NCBI GenBank assembly: GCA_964417785.1
Contig: CAYQJO010000030.1
Span: forward strand, 1-27,294
Source of the DNA: DAOTUL01 sp034437435
GTDB lineage: Bacteria > Chloroflexota > Anaerolineae > Aggregatilineales > Phototrophicaceae
Length of the DNA: 27,294 bases
Direction of reading: 5' to 3'
In this document: piece after piece, positions 14,859 through 21,811 of the stretch
Layout: each line of letters begins with the position of its first letter
Position numbering within the stretch: position 1 is the stretch's first letter
The notes under the pieces: model-generated
The model's input: the letters and a program-made list of their open reading frames with translations, nothing else
Told to the model about the DNA's origin: nothing
The model's database searches: none
Made by a program: the position numbers and the translations under genes

Positions 14859-15799
14859 CGTCATTTCGAATCTTTCAAGCATTACGCCGTGAACTATCTT
14901 CACGCTACAGCTATATTTTGATCAACCGCGAGCCGCCAGTTATGCCCGCACTCAACTTCGAGGTCACACCACAGCGGCGGCGCTACCTGCGTATTGGAGC
15001 GGGCGTAATTCTGCTCTTGTTGATCTGCACCGGCAGTTGGAGCTGGTTCTTGATGCCCCTCCTGCGGCTGCTGGTGGTGGTCATCCTGTCCCTGGGGACA
15101 TTGTTCAACCTGATGCTGCTCAGCCTGGGAACCATCGGCGGAGTCATCAGCGTCTTGCGCGTGAGCAATGCCATCGTCTACGAACGTGAGCAACGCCGCT
15201 TTGATCTGATCCGCATCACACCGTTGGGATCGGTGGGGATTTCCTGGCTCATCGGCAAGATGGCCCACCAACAAAGTCCACTGATCGCCCTGATCCGCGA
15301 CGGTGGACGCATGCTTTATGTGATACTGGGCGGATTTTTGCTGCTGCTGCTGTTCTTATTCACTCTGAACTGGTGGAGTATCGAGTCCAATGATCCGGGC
15401 AGTTATCCATTTTCTGAGTTTGCTATCAACATGCGCGATTTCATCCCGCTTTTGATGGCCGTCACCATGCTCTATATTGATGTCATTCAGTCGATTGTAG
15501 TGGGTGTGATCGCCGGCATTCTGATTTCCACATTCGTGCGCGACCGTCTGATCGCCTACGGATTATCGTTGGGATCGTATCTCGGTTTCCAGGTGCTTTT
15601 CTACGTGGTAATGGCGCTGGTGGCCCAGGTCGTGCTGCCCAACGTCTATACCTGGGCCAGCATCAACCGGCCCATCGCCTTTGTCATCATCTTCTATGCA
15701 TCCCGTGAAGGGTTGATCGCGCTGATGTGGTGGTGGCTGGCCCGGCGGTTGGAAGTCAACACCGGCCAACTGAACCGCACGCTGAAGGTTTACTCATGA
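14855..15799 (+). CDS. Polytopic membrane protein, ABC-2-permease-like paralogue 3 of 4
   Basis: A 314-aa protein. It starts at ATG 14855, whose ATGA overlaps the preceding stop; an upstream in-frame ATG at 14828 is less likely because it extends the overlap to 31 nt. The N-terminus (FRIFQALRRELSSRYSYI) keeps the pattern loosely and lacks the HPIY motif. The loop RVSNAIVYEREQRRFDLIRITPLGSVGISWLIGK is the closest of the four to ordinary ABC-2 permeases (EREQxxFDLxxxTPL). DVIQSIVVGVIAGILISTFVRDR and ASREGLIALMWWWLARRLEV follow. About six or seven TM helices, one block very Leu-rich (GGFLLLLLFLFTL). Confidence 0.72.
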   Translation: MTSFRIFQALRRELSSRYSYILINREPPVMPALNFEVTPQRRRYLRIGAGVILLLLICTGSWSWFLMPLLRLLVVVILSLGTLFNLMLLSLGTIGGVISVLRVSNAIVYEREQRRFDLIRITPLGSVGISWLIGKMAHQQSPLIALIRDGGRMLYVILGGFLLLLLFLFTLNWWSIESNDPGSYPFSEFAINMRDFIPLLMAVTMLYIDVIQSIVVGVIAGILISTFVRDRLIAYGLSLGSYLGFQVLFYVVMALVAQVVLPNVYTWASINRPIAFVIIFYASREGLIALMWWWLARRLEVNTGQLNRTLKVYS

Positions 15800-16557
15800 T
15801 GACGCGCCGCCTGTGGCTGGCTCTGCGCTATCCACCGGAGATTCACCCGATCTTCCGCGAGATTAAAGGCAGCACCGACTGGGAATATCTGCCCTGGTTC
15901 TTGTGGTTGGTGGCTCTGCTGCTGCTCCCGCTGCTGATTCTGCCAGCGGTCATCCTGGCAGGAACAGCTTACGGCCTGTTCTGGTCGGTCAACATCGCCA
16001 ACACCATCAGCACGGAACGGCGTTACGAACTGCTGTGTATATTGCCAGGTGGCGCACTTTCTGCGCACTGGCTGCTGGCAACCGGCAGTATGCACCGTAA
16101 CAACGGCTTCGCCCGTGTCCATAGTCCGGCCTTGTGGGTCACGCGGATTCTGTTCGGCGCGTTGTTGATCGCGGCCTGGACGCACGGCGAGACGCTGCCG
16201 GTCATGGTGGAACTGTCGTTATATCTTATCGCCGGTATGGCGTTGTTCATCAACCATTACACCTCGGTGGTTATCAGCGCGATGGTGGGTATGCTCATGC
16301 CCACCCTGGTCAACGATAAATTCAGCCTGCTCTTGATGACTTTCGGCATCACTGGCCTGCTACATGTAGCTAGCTGGATTATGCCCTTGCTGCTGGTTGC
16401 GCCCAATCTGAGCCTGACTCAACGGACCCTGTTACAGTTGTTGATGTTTGCAGCAGTGCGCGAAGGAATGGTACTGGTGCTGTGGCGCATGCTGGTGAGT
16501 CGTCTGGGAGCAAACGATGAGATTCTCGATTGGCGTTCACACCATCTGATACAATAG
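15796..16557 (+). CDS. Polytopic membrane protein, ABC-2-permease-like paralogue 4 of 4
   Basis: A 253-aa protein, the shortest and most diverged copy. The start is ATG 15796 (ATGATG; its TGA overlap ends paralogue 3; ATG 15799 is also possible). Conserved points are LWLALRYPPEIHPIFREIKG at the N-terminus, GTAYGLFWSVNIANTISTERRYELLCILPGG (TP replaced by LP, and the extra loop residues lost), HYTSVVISAMVGMLMPTLVNDK (the Asp-x-x-Gln-Ser of the others is His-Tyr-Thr-Ser), and AVREGMVLVLWRMLVSRLG. About six TM helices. It is last in the cassette; lipA begins 27 nt after its stop. Confidence 0.7.
   Translation: MMTRRLWLALRYPPEIHPIFREIKGSTDWEYLPWFLWLVALLLLPLLILPAVILAGTAYGLFWSVNIANTISTERRYELLCILPGGALSAHWLLATGSMHRNNGFARVHSPALWVTRILFGALLIAAWTHGETLPVMVELSLYLIAGMALFINHYTSVVISAMVGMLMPTLVNDKFSLLLMTFGITGLLHVASWIMPLLLVAPNLSLTQRTLLQLLMFAAVREGMVLVLWRMLVSRLGANDEILDWRSHHLIQ
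16547..16555 (+). promoter_or_regulatory. Possible lipA promoter (extended -10)
   Basis: TGATACAAT at 16547-16555 is an extended -10 (TGA plus TACAAT, 5 of 6), inside the end of membrane paralogue 4. No good -35 stands at 16-18 bp; TTGGCG at 16530 is only 14 bp away. The predicted start, near 16562, would give lipA a leader of about 23 nt. Confidence 0.3.
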
Positions 16558-16584
16558 ATGTAAATCAACAAACGGAGTTTTAAT

Positions 16585-17544
16585 GTGAGCGATTTGATCA
16601 AAGTTGACGAGATTGCACGGGCCGAAGACTGGCAGCCCGATCCCAAACATCCGCGCCGTCGTCCGCCCTGGATTCGCGTAAAAGCACCCAGTGGTGAGAA
16701 CTACGAACGGCTGCAGGACCTGATGCGCAGCAAGACTCTGCATACCGTCTGCGAGGAGGCGATGTGTCCTAATCTGGGCGAATGCTGGGGCAGTGGTACG
16801 GCCACCTTCCTGATGATGGGCGACACCTGCACCCGTTCGTGCGGCTTCTGCGACATCAAAACAGGCCGCCCGTCGCCGCTGGACTGGGCCGAACCCAACC
16901 GGGTCGCGGAAAGCGTCAAAGCGATGGGACTGCGGCATGTCGTCATCACCAGCGTCAATCGTGACGAACGTGCTGATGGCGGCGCACCCATTTTTGCGAT
17001 GGTCATCAAGCGCATCCGCCAGCTACAACCAGGATGCAGCATCGAAGTCCTGATCCCGGACTTCAAAGGCAGCGAGTCTGCACTCAAGATCGTTATGGAC
17101 GCACAGCCGGAAATACTCAACCACAATGTCGAGACGGTGCCGCGCCTCTTCAAGAAAGTGCAGCCGCAGGACCGCTATGAGTGGGCGCTGGCAACTCTGG
17201 GCAACGCCAAAAAAATGGACCCGCTGGTACTCACCAAGAGCGGGATCATGGTCGGCCTGGGCGAAACCTTTGACGAAGTGGTCGAGGTCATGCGTGATCT
17301 GGCCGCCCTGGGTGTGGACATCCTCACCATCGGGCAGTATCTGCAACCGAGCAAGCAGCATCTCCCCATCGAGCGCTACTATCTGCCGGAAGAGTTCGAC
17401 CGCTTCCAGGAAATCGGCCTGGAAATGGGATTCAAGTGGGTCGAGAGCGGTCCACTGGTCCGCAGCAGCTATCACGCCGAGCAGCAGGTACGTGAACTCT
17501 CACGTCTGAACCACATCCACATGCACCACGAACGCACATCGTAA
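16585..17544 (+). CDS. lipA: Lipoyl synthase (radical SAM)
   Basis: A 319-aa cytosolic enzyme that inserts two sulfurs into protein-bound octanoyl groups to make lipoyl cofactors for the E2 subunits of 2-oxoacid dehydrogenases and for GcvH. The auxiliary cluster motif is C56-x4-C61-x5-C67 (CEEAMCPNLGEC). The radical-SAM motif is C82-x3-C86-x2-C89 (CTRSCGFC). The C-terminal RSSY ligand motif is present (VRSSYHAEQ). The start is GTG 16585, with GGAG at 16574-16577 spaced 7 nt. The overlapping ATG at 16583 is followed at once by TGA, so it cannot be the start. No lipB or lplA is adjacent. It may be read with the cassette upstream or from its own promoter. Confidence 0.97.
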   Translation: MSDLIKVDEIARAEDWQPDPKHPRRRPPWIRVKAPSGENYERLQDLMRSKTLHTVCEEAMCPNLGECWGSGTATFLMMGDTCTRSCGFCDIKTGRPSPLDWAEPNRVAESVKAMGLRHVVITSVNRDERADGGAPIFAMVIKRIRQLQPGCSIEVLIPDFKGSESALKIVMDAQPEILNHNVETVPRLFKKVQPQDRYEWALATLGNAKKMDPLVLTKSGIMVGLGETFDEVVEVMRDLAALGVDILTIGQYLQPSKQHLPIERYYLPEEFDRFQEIGLEMGFKWVESGPLVRSSYHAEQQVRELSRLNHIHMHHERTS

Positions 17545-17549
17545 ATCCA

Positions 17550-17572
17550 GGGGCGCAGCGACACTGCGCCCC
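17550..17572. terminator. GC-rich hairpin between convergent lipA and GT39-like genes
   Basis: A perfect 9-bp stem GGGGCGCAG / CTGCGCCCC with a 5-nt loop (CGACA) begins 6 nt after the lipA stop. It has no T-tract on either strand. It may act as a bidirectional transcript end or RNA-stability hairpin, not a textbook intrinsic terminator. A second, weaker hairpin (GCTGGA / TCCAGC, 17597-17614) follows and touches the GT39-like stop. Confidence 0.45.
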
Positions 17573-17613
17573 CCGACCGACCGGCATCAGGAGACGGCTG
17601 GATCGTTTTCCAG

Positions 17614-19095
17614 CTAAATCCTGCACTGCTGGGCTATACCCTCGGCGGTGTACACATACGCCTGTAAATCACCGCTGCTGATGATCTGGTCACAATGCGC
17701 ATACACACCGGTCACAACCTGCTGAAACTGCTCCACCGGTGGATCATCGTCCAGGATAAACAACCACACCGCCGATGCCCCATCCATCATATCGCGCAGC
17801 CGCGTTTCATAATCACCGTACAGGTCTTGTTGCAGCAGACGGAAGGGACGGTCAAAATCCTGTAGATTCCCCATGATCCCCAGTTGGGCGAAGTCGAAGT
17901 TATAGTCGTGGAGATAGTAGACCAGCACCCGCTCGTTGAGCCATTCCTGGCTGTGGGTGGTATAGAAGACCACCAGGTCCTCATCACGGACGGATTCATC
18001 CAGCACTTGCTCAATCTGTTGAAAAGAGGCCATCGGGATTGAGGCAAGCTGCCCCGGTTGGCGGGTCATAAAAGCTGGCGAAAAATGCTGGTAGAGTCCG
18101 GCAACAACCCAGATAGCGATGATAGCGGCACGCATCCAGCGCCATTTGAGATGCACAATGGCGGCGGCCATAATCAGTACCAGCGGCAAAAGCAGCACCA
18201 TCACATGGCGGATATGGAACAGATAATGGGTCACCTCGTTCGCCAGCAGCGATAGAATCAGCGCCACGATCAACCAGAACCAGACAAAACCGATGCGCCG
18301 TCCTCGCAGGGCTACCCCGGCATATCCCAGCAGCGCCAGCAGGAACACAGCCATACCGTTGCTGAAGCCGTCCAGCATGGCTTCGACCGCTCGCACCGGG
18401 CCAATATCGCGGTCCAATCCACTTTCGGTCAACACCGCCTGCACAATCATCAGCGTCCAGGGGATATACGACAGACCGGCATAGATGAAAGCCCGGAACA
18501 CCCGCTCCCGCCGGACAAACAACAGATGATAAAGCCCAAGCGCGGCACACGACATCGCCGCGATATAGTGGGTATACAGCATCGCACTCAACCCAACGGC
18601 CAGCAGCGCCCGGTTGCGCGGCGAATTGCACACGGTCACGGTGCGCCAGTACATCCACACGGTGAACGCCGTCACCAGCACATACAGCGTATAGCCGCGT
18701 GCCTCATGCAGATAGTGCAGATAAAAGGCGGAGGATGCCAGCATCAGCGCGGCCAGCAGGCCGGTCGTTTTGTTGAACAGATCGGCGGCCATGCGGTAGG
18801 TCATGGCGAGCGCCAGCACACCGATCAGCAGCGATAAATGGCGCGTGGCAACCTCAGACCAGCCCGTTAGCGCCCCCATAAAGGCCAGCAGAAAGTAATA
18901 GAGCGGCGGCCATGCCGCCCCCTCCGACACCCCCTCAACGATTCGTGGGATCGTGGCCGGTCCATAATGTGCCGCCCGTGATCTGTAGAGTGAGAGTTCC
19001 TCGTCCAACCAGTATAAATCGCTGTTGAGATAGATCGCCGCCAGAGCAGCGGCCCCCAACAGCATTGGCACCATCACCATCCAACGACGAGACAT
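17614..19095 (-). CDS. GT-C fold glycosyltransferase, GT39 / ArnT-like (PMT_2) family
   Basis: A 493-aa integral membrane protein. The first TM is about 7-24, followed by the periplasmic loop with the conserved acidic pair D31-E32 (YWLDEELSLY), expected to be the catalytic or metal site of the lipid-phosphate-sugar transferases. Then AAWPPLYYFLLAFMGAL (Pro-Pro-Leu-Tyr-Tyr) and a chain of about 10 or more hydrophobic helices lead to a C-terminal extracytoplasmic domain (about 385-493). Such enzymes move sugar from a polyprenyl-phosphate donor to protein, lipid or polysaccharide. ATG 19095 is chosen because AGGGGA precedes it by about 6 nt; upstream in-frame starts run through the promoter region. 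It converges on lipA. Confidence 0.82.
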   Translation of the reverse strand: MSRRWMVMVPMLLGAAALAAIYLNSDLYWLDEELSLYRSRAAHYGPATIPRIVEGVSEGAAWPPLYYFLLAFMGALTGWSEVATRHLSLLIGVLALAMTYRMAADLFNKTTGLLAALMLASSAFYLHYLHEARGYTLYVLVTAFTVWMYWRTVTVCNSPRNRALLAVGLSAMLYTHYIAAMSCAALGLYHLLFVRRERVFRAFIYAGLSYIPWTLMIVQAVLTESGLDRDIGPVRAVEAMLDGFSNGMAVFLLALLGYAGVALRGRRIGFVWFWLIVALILSLLANEVTHYLFHIRHVMVLLLPLVLIMAAAIVHLKWRWMRAAIIAIWVVAGLYQHFSPAFMTRQPGQLASIPMASFQQIEQVLDESVRDEDLVVFYTTHSQEWLNERVLVYYLHDYNFDFAQLGIMGNLQDFDRPFRLLQQDLYGDYETRLRDMMDGASAVWLFILDDDPPVEQFQQVVTGVYAHCDQIISSGDLQAYVYTAEGIAQQCRI

Positions 19096-19125
19096 GGCAT
19101 CCCCTGTAACATCGGAACTTTTTGT

Positions 19126-19153
19126 ATTATGCGCGGAACTTCGTAAATTCCAA
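19126..19153 (-). promoter_or_regulatory. Promoter of the GT39-like gene
   Basis: Minus strand: -35 TTGGAA (19153-19148), a 16-bp spacer and -10 CATAAT (19131-19126). Start near 19119, about 24 nt upstream of ATG 19095. The -35 hexamer is one half of the palindrome at 19148-19159. Confidence 0.4.
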
Positions 19154-19159
19154 TTGGAA
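19148..19159. promoter_or_regulatory. 12-bp perfect palindrome, possible operator
   Basis: TTCCAATTGGAA is perfectly self-complementary and covers the -35 of the GT39-like promoter, a typical position for a dimeric repressor site. No second copy was noticed in the window and no regulator gene is nearby, so the function is inference. Confidence 0.35.
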
Positions 19160-19244
19160 AAGCCGGGGTTTTCCAGTACACTGAGAGTTATGAAACCGTT
19201 AAACAGTTCACGAACACCTTTACCCTTCCTCACGCAACCCCTAA

Positions 19245-19274
19245 TTAACAAATCGTCATAACATGTGTTACAAT
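19245..19274 (+). promoter_or_regulatory. Distal promoter P1 of the primary sigma factor gene
   Basis: -35 TTAACA (19245-19250, 5 of 6), an 18-bp spacer and -10 TACAAT (19269-19274, 5 of 6) preceded by TGT (extended -10). Start near 19281, giving a leader of about 160 nt before GTG 19443. Confidence 0.55.
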
Positions 19275-19283
19275 GGAAAAGTT

Positions 19284-19313
19284 TTAACGAATGATCCATT
19301 TATTAAATATATT
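19284..19313 (+). promoter_or_regulatory. Proximal promoter P2 of the primary sigma factor gene
   Basis: -35 TTAACG (19284-19289), an 18-bp spacer and -10 TATATT (19308-19313) in a very AT-rich stretch. Start near 19320. Transcripts from here would lack the left arm (19287-19295) of the leader inverted repeat, while P1 transcripts keep it. Confidence 0.35.
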
Positions 19314-19442
19314 TACCAGCGATATTCACCTGATATACCGGAGGTGGGGCGACTGACATCTGACTGAGCAACTCTACGGCGCACATGCGCAAAAGCAGTT
19401 CCTAAATCATTCGTAGTTCAGAGTTTGCAGGCAGAGGTAAAA

Positions 19443-20615
19443 GTGATTCAAGAACTTATAAATCGGGCCGATCAACGCGGCTACGTCACGTATGATGATG
19501 TCCTTGAATTCATCGAAGAGGAGGGAGACGACGTTCACGCCATCGAAGCAATTGTTTATGAACTTGATGAATTAGGCATCGAACTCCGACAGAATGGTGC
19601 CTCCTCCGGTCCAATGGAAATCATGGAAGACACCGAAATCGATTTTGAACCCGAAGAAATGCTCCAGGACCCCAGTATCGGCGACATCAACGCCGTTTCC
19701 GCCGATGATCCCGTTGGACTGTATTTCCGCCAGATGGCACAGGAACCCCTTCTCACTGCCGAAGAAGAAATCGACCTCGCCAAACGCATCGAAATCGGCA
19801 GACTCGCGCAAGAACGACTCAACCACGCCAGCACCTACGAAAATTACAGCGAAAAATGGATACGGCACATGAAGCGCCTCGTCCGCGATGGACAGGCCGC
19901 CAGAGAGCATCTGGGACGTGCCAATACCCGGTTAGTCGTAAGCATCGCCAAACGCTACATGAGCCAGGGTCTTCCCTTCCCCGATCTGATCCAGGAAGGC
20001 AATGTGGGCTTGATGCGGGCCGTCGATAAATACGACTACCAGCGCGGCAACCGCTTCAGCACCTACGCCACCTGGTGGATACGTCAGGCGATCACCCGTG
20101 CGCTGGCACAGAAGACGCGCACCATCCGCATTCCGCTGCACATGACCGAGCGCATCCGCCAGATGTACCGGACGGCACAATCGCTGGAACAATCGCTGGG
20201 ACGGCGACCGACACCGGAGGAAATCGCGGAAAAGATGGACCTGCCAGCGGACGCGATACGCGGTATGATGGACGCCAGCCAGCACGCCATTGCGCTGGAG
20301 CGCCCGGTCGGCGACGACGGCGACAGCGAATTCGGCGATTTCATCGAAGATCAGGACTCCCCCAGCCCGGTCGAATCGGCCACCCAACATTTACTTGAAG
20401 AGACAATCGAAGAAATTTTAAGCGAATTAACCCCCCGCCAGAGCCATATACTGCGTCTGCGCTTCGGTCTTGGTGGTGGGGAACCACACACCCTGGAAGA
20501 AATCGCCAACAAATTTGGCCTCAGCCGCGAACGGATTCGCCAGCTTGAGAAAGAGGCCCTGCGCCGCCTGCGGCACCCACGACTGGCGCATAATCTCCGC
20601 GATTATCTTGCCTGA
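19443..20615 (+). CDS. rpoD: Primary RNA polymerase sigma factor (SigA/RpoD, sigma-70 group 1)
   Basis: A 390-aa cytosolic sigma factor. Residues 1-50 are an acidic region-1.1-like domain (QELINRADQRGYVTYDDVLEFIEEE). Region 1.2 is DPVGLYFRQMAQEPLLTAEEE. Region 2 is NTRLVVSIAKRYMSQGLPFPDLIQEGN, then YDYQRGNRFSTYATWWIRQAITRAL (-10 recognition and melting). Region 3 is TRTIRIPLHMTE, then EQSLGRRPTPEEIA. Region 4 is LTPRQSHILRLRFGL, then TLEEIANKFGLSRERIRQLEKEALRRLRHP (-35 helix-turn-helix). Region 1.1 plus near-consensus regions 2 and 4 argue for the housekeeping factor. Start: GTG 19443 with AGAGGT spaced 5 nt; a TTG at 19425 would add 6 residues but has no Shine-Dalgarno. A strong terminator follows. 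Confidence 0.95.
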   Translation: MIQELINRADQRGYVTYDDVLEFIEEEGDDVHAIEAIVYELDELGIELRQNGASSGPMEIMEDTEIDFEPEEMLQDPSIGDINAVSADDPVGLYFRQMAQEPLLTAEEEIDLAKRIEIGRLAQERLNHASTYENYSEKWIRHMKRLVRDGQAAREHLGRANTRLVVSIAKRYMSQGLPFPDLIQEGNVGLMRAVDKYDYQRGNRFSTYATWWIRQAITRALAQKTRTIRIPLHMTERIRQMYRTAQSLEQSLGRRPTPEEIAEKMDLPADAIRGMMDASQHAIALERPVGDDGDSEFGDFIEDQDSPSPVESATQHLLEETIEEILSELTPRQSHILRLRFGLGGGEPHTLEEIANKFGLSRERIRQLEKEALRRLRHPRLAHNLRDYLA

Positions 20616-20621
20616 ACCCGG

Positions 20622-20658
20622 AAACAGGATGCTTAACCAAAGCGTCCTGTTTTTGTTT
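20622..20658 (+). terminator. Rho-independent terminator of the sigma factor gene
   Basis: A 13-bp stem (AAACAGGA, one T:G wobble, GCTT paired with AAGC and TCCTGTTT) has a 5-nt loop and is followed by TTTTGTTT. It lies 7 nt after the sigma stop codon. Confidence 0.9.
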
Positions 20659-20682
20659 ACACTTGTCCGGGCAAAATTCGGT

Positions 20683-20688
20683 TACCAT
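20683..20688 (+). promoter_or_regulatory. Possible -10 element of a leaderless transcript
   Basis: TACCAT ends 7 nt before ATG 20696, the distance expected if transcription starts at the ATG itself. No Shine-Dalgarno precedes that ATG. No good -35 at 16-18 bp was found, so the call is weak. Confidence 0.25.
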
Positions 20689-20695
20689 TAACGGT

Positions 20696-21811
20696 ATGAC
20701 ACCACAACAACGTGCCGCTTTGCGAATCGGATTGATAACTTTTGTGCTGACCTCGCTGCTGGTGCTGGTGGTACTGGTCAATTACGATGTGCTGGCTTTC
20801 GCCCATATCGGCACCCGTTTCAGCGAAGGCGACCCCGACGGCACCGTCGGCTATGATGGGCAGTTCGTTTACTTCATCGCTCGTGATGGAGCCGGAGCCG
20901 TTCCTTACATCGACGGGCCGACACTCCGTTACCAGCGGATTGTCTTCCCGCTGATAGGTCGAGCGCTGGCCCTGGGCAACCCCGATTGGGTCCCCTGGAC
21001 ACTGCTGCTGACCAACATCGTCGCCCACACCGTCGGAGCCGGTTTACTGGCTTACTTGCTGGCTGGCATGGGTGCACCGGCCTGGGGTGCGTTGATTTAC
21101 AGTCTGTGGATCGGCAACCTGTTCGCCCTGCGCTTCAATCTGACCGAACCGCTGTGCTTCGCCCTGGCCCTGGCGGCCATCATCGCATACCGGGACCGGC
21201 GCTACCGCTGGACGATCTTCCTGCTGATTCTCTCCACGCTGACGAAAGAGTTGGGCGCGGTCTTCGCCGCCGGGTTGGCACTGCACGCCGCTGTCACCCG
21301 CCGTCAGATTAGCTGGTCCGTGCTGATTTTCGGCGGTCCCGTACTGGCATTTCTGTCATGGTGGGGGGTGATGCGATTGTGGTTGGGAGCGTTCCCCACC
21401 CAGTATCCGGCGGCCCATCTCCACATGATTCCACTGGAAGGTATGTTCACCATTCTGGCCGAGGACAGCCCCGTCGAAGACCTGGCTGCCCGCACAGTGC
21501 AGTTCGCCCTGGCGCTGATCTTTCTCGGGCTGCCGACGGTGGTCCTGCTGCTGGCGGCGCTGCGCTCGGTGTGGCAGCGGCACACCGTGTTGATGACGAC
21601 CGCGCTGCTGCTGGGTGGTGCCGGATTCGTGATGGTCATGCCGGATGTAAGCTGGCAGGACCCGGTCGCCGTCTACCGTGTGGGCATGCCGGTAGTCATC
21701 GGCGGTATACTGTTCGCAGCCGAAACCGACCCTGGACGGCTGCGACTGCTGGCGACACTCTGGTTCCCGGCGACCATCGTCGCCTTGATGATCCCCGGAT
21801 TGTGGTTCTAA
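20696..21811 (+). CDS. Polytopic membrane protein, GT-C-like (AZOBR_p60025-like surface glycopolymer family)
   Basis: A 371-aa protein with about 8-10 membrane segments. The first is LRIGLITFVLTSLLVLVVLV (about 9-28), followed by a loop with GTVGYDGQFVYFIARDGAGAVPYIDGPTLRYQRIVFPLIGR. The DGQ(F/Y)xYxIA and RYQRIxxP pattern recalls a family of membrane proteins needed for cell-surface glycopolymer formation. D53-G54-Q55 would sit at the outer face, as acidic residues do in GT-C enzymes. ATG 20696 is chosen: an in-frame TTG at 20663 lies in the terminator-to-gene gap and has no Shine-Dalgarno. The stop overlaps that of the convergent lipoprotein gene (CTAA). Family assignment is from memory of the motif only. 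Confidence 0.65.
   Translation: MTPQQRAALRIGLITFVLTSLLVLVVLVNYDVLAFAHIGTRFSEGDPDGTVGYDGQFVYFIARDGAGAVPYIDGPTLRYQRIVFPLIGRALALGNPDWVPWTLLLTNIVAHTVGAGLLAYLLAGMGAPAWGALIYSLWIGNLFALRFNLTEPLCFALALAAIIAYRDRRYRWTIFLLILSTLTKELGAVFAAGLALHAAVTRRQISWSVLIFGGPVLAFLSWWGVMRLWLGAFPTQYPAAHLHMIPLEGMFTILAEDSPVEDLAARTVQFALALIFLGLPTVVLLLAALRSVWQRHTVLMTTALLLGGAGFVMVMPDVSWQDPVAVYRVGMPVVIGGILFAAETDPGRLRLLATLWFPATIVALMIPGLWF

Larger units (their letters stand above)
19096..19442. other. 347-bp divergent regulatory region between the GT39-like gene and the primary sigma gene
   Basis: I see no credible gene here. It is clearly richer in A and T than its surroundings. It holds the leftward GT39 promoter with a 12-bp palindrome, two candidate rightward promoters and a roughly 130-170-nt sigma-gene leader. 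A 9-nt inverted repeat (ACGAATGAT 19287-19295, ATCATTCGT 19406-19414) could close that leader into a large fold. A seven-codon frame including its stop (19385-19405) has no Shine-Dalgarno. Confidence 0.6.

Noticed and set aside
17550..17572. Hairpin after lipA considered as a standard intrinsic terminator
   Set aside because: The stem is strong but no T-tract follows on either strand, so it is listed only as a possible transcript-end hairpin.
19385..19405. Seven-codon frame (MRKSSS plus stop) in the sigma-gene leader, considered as a regulatory leader peptide
   Set aside because: It has no Shine-Dalgarno and no run of regulatory codons. Chance occurrence is likely.
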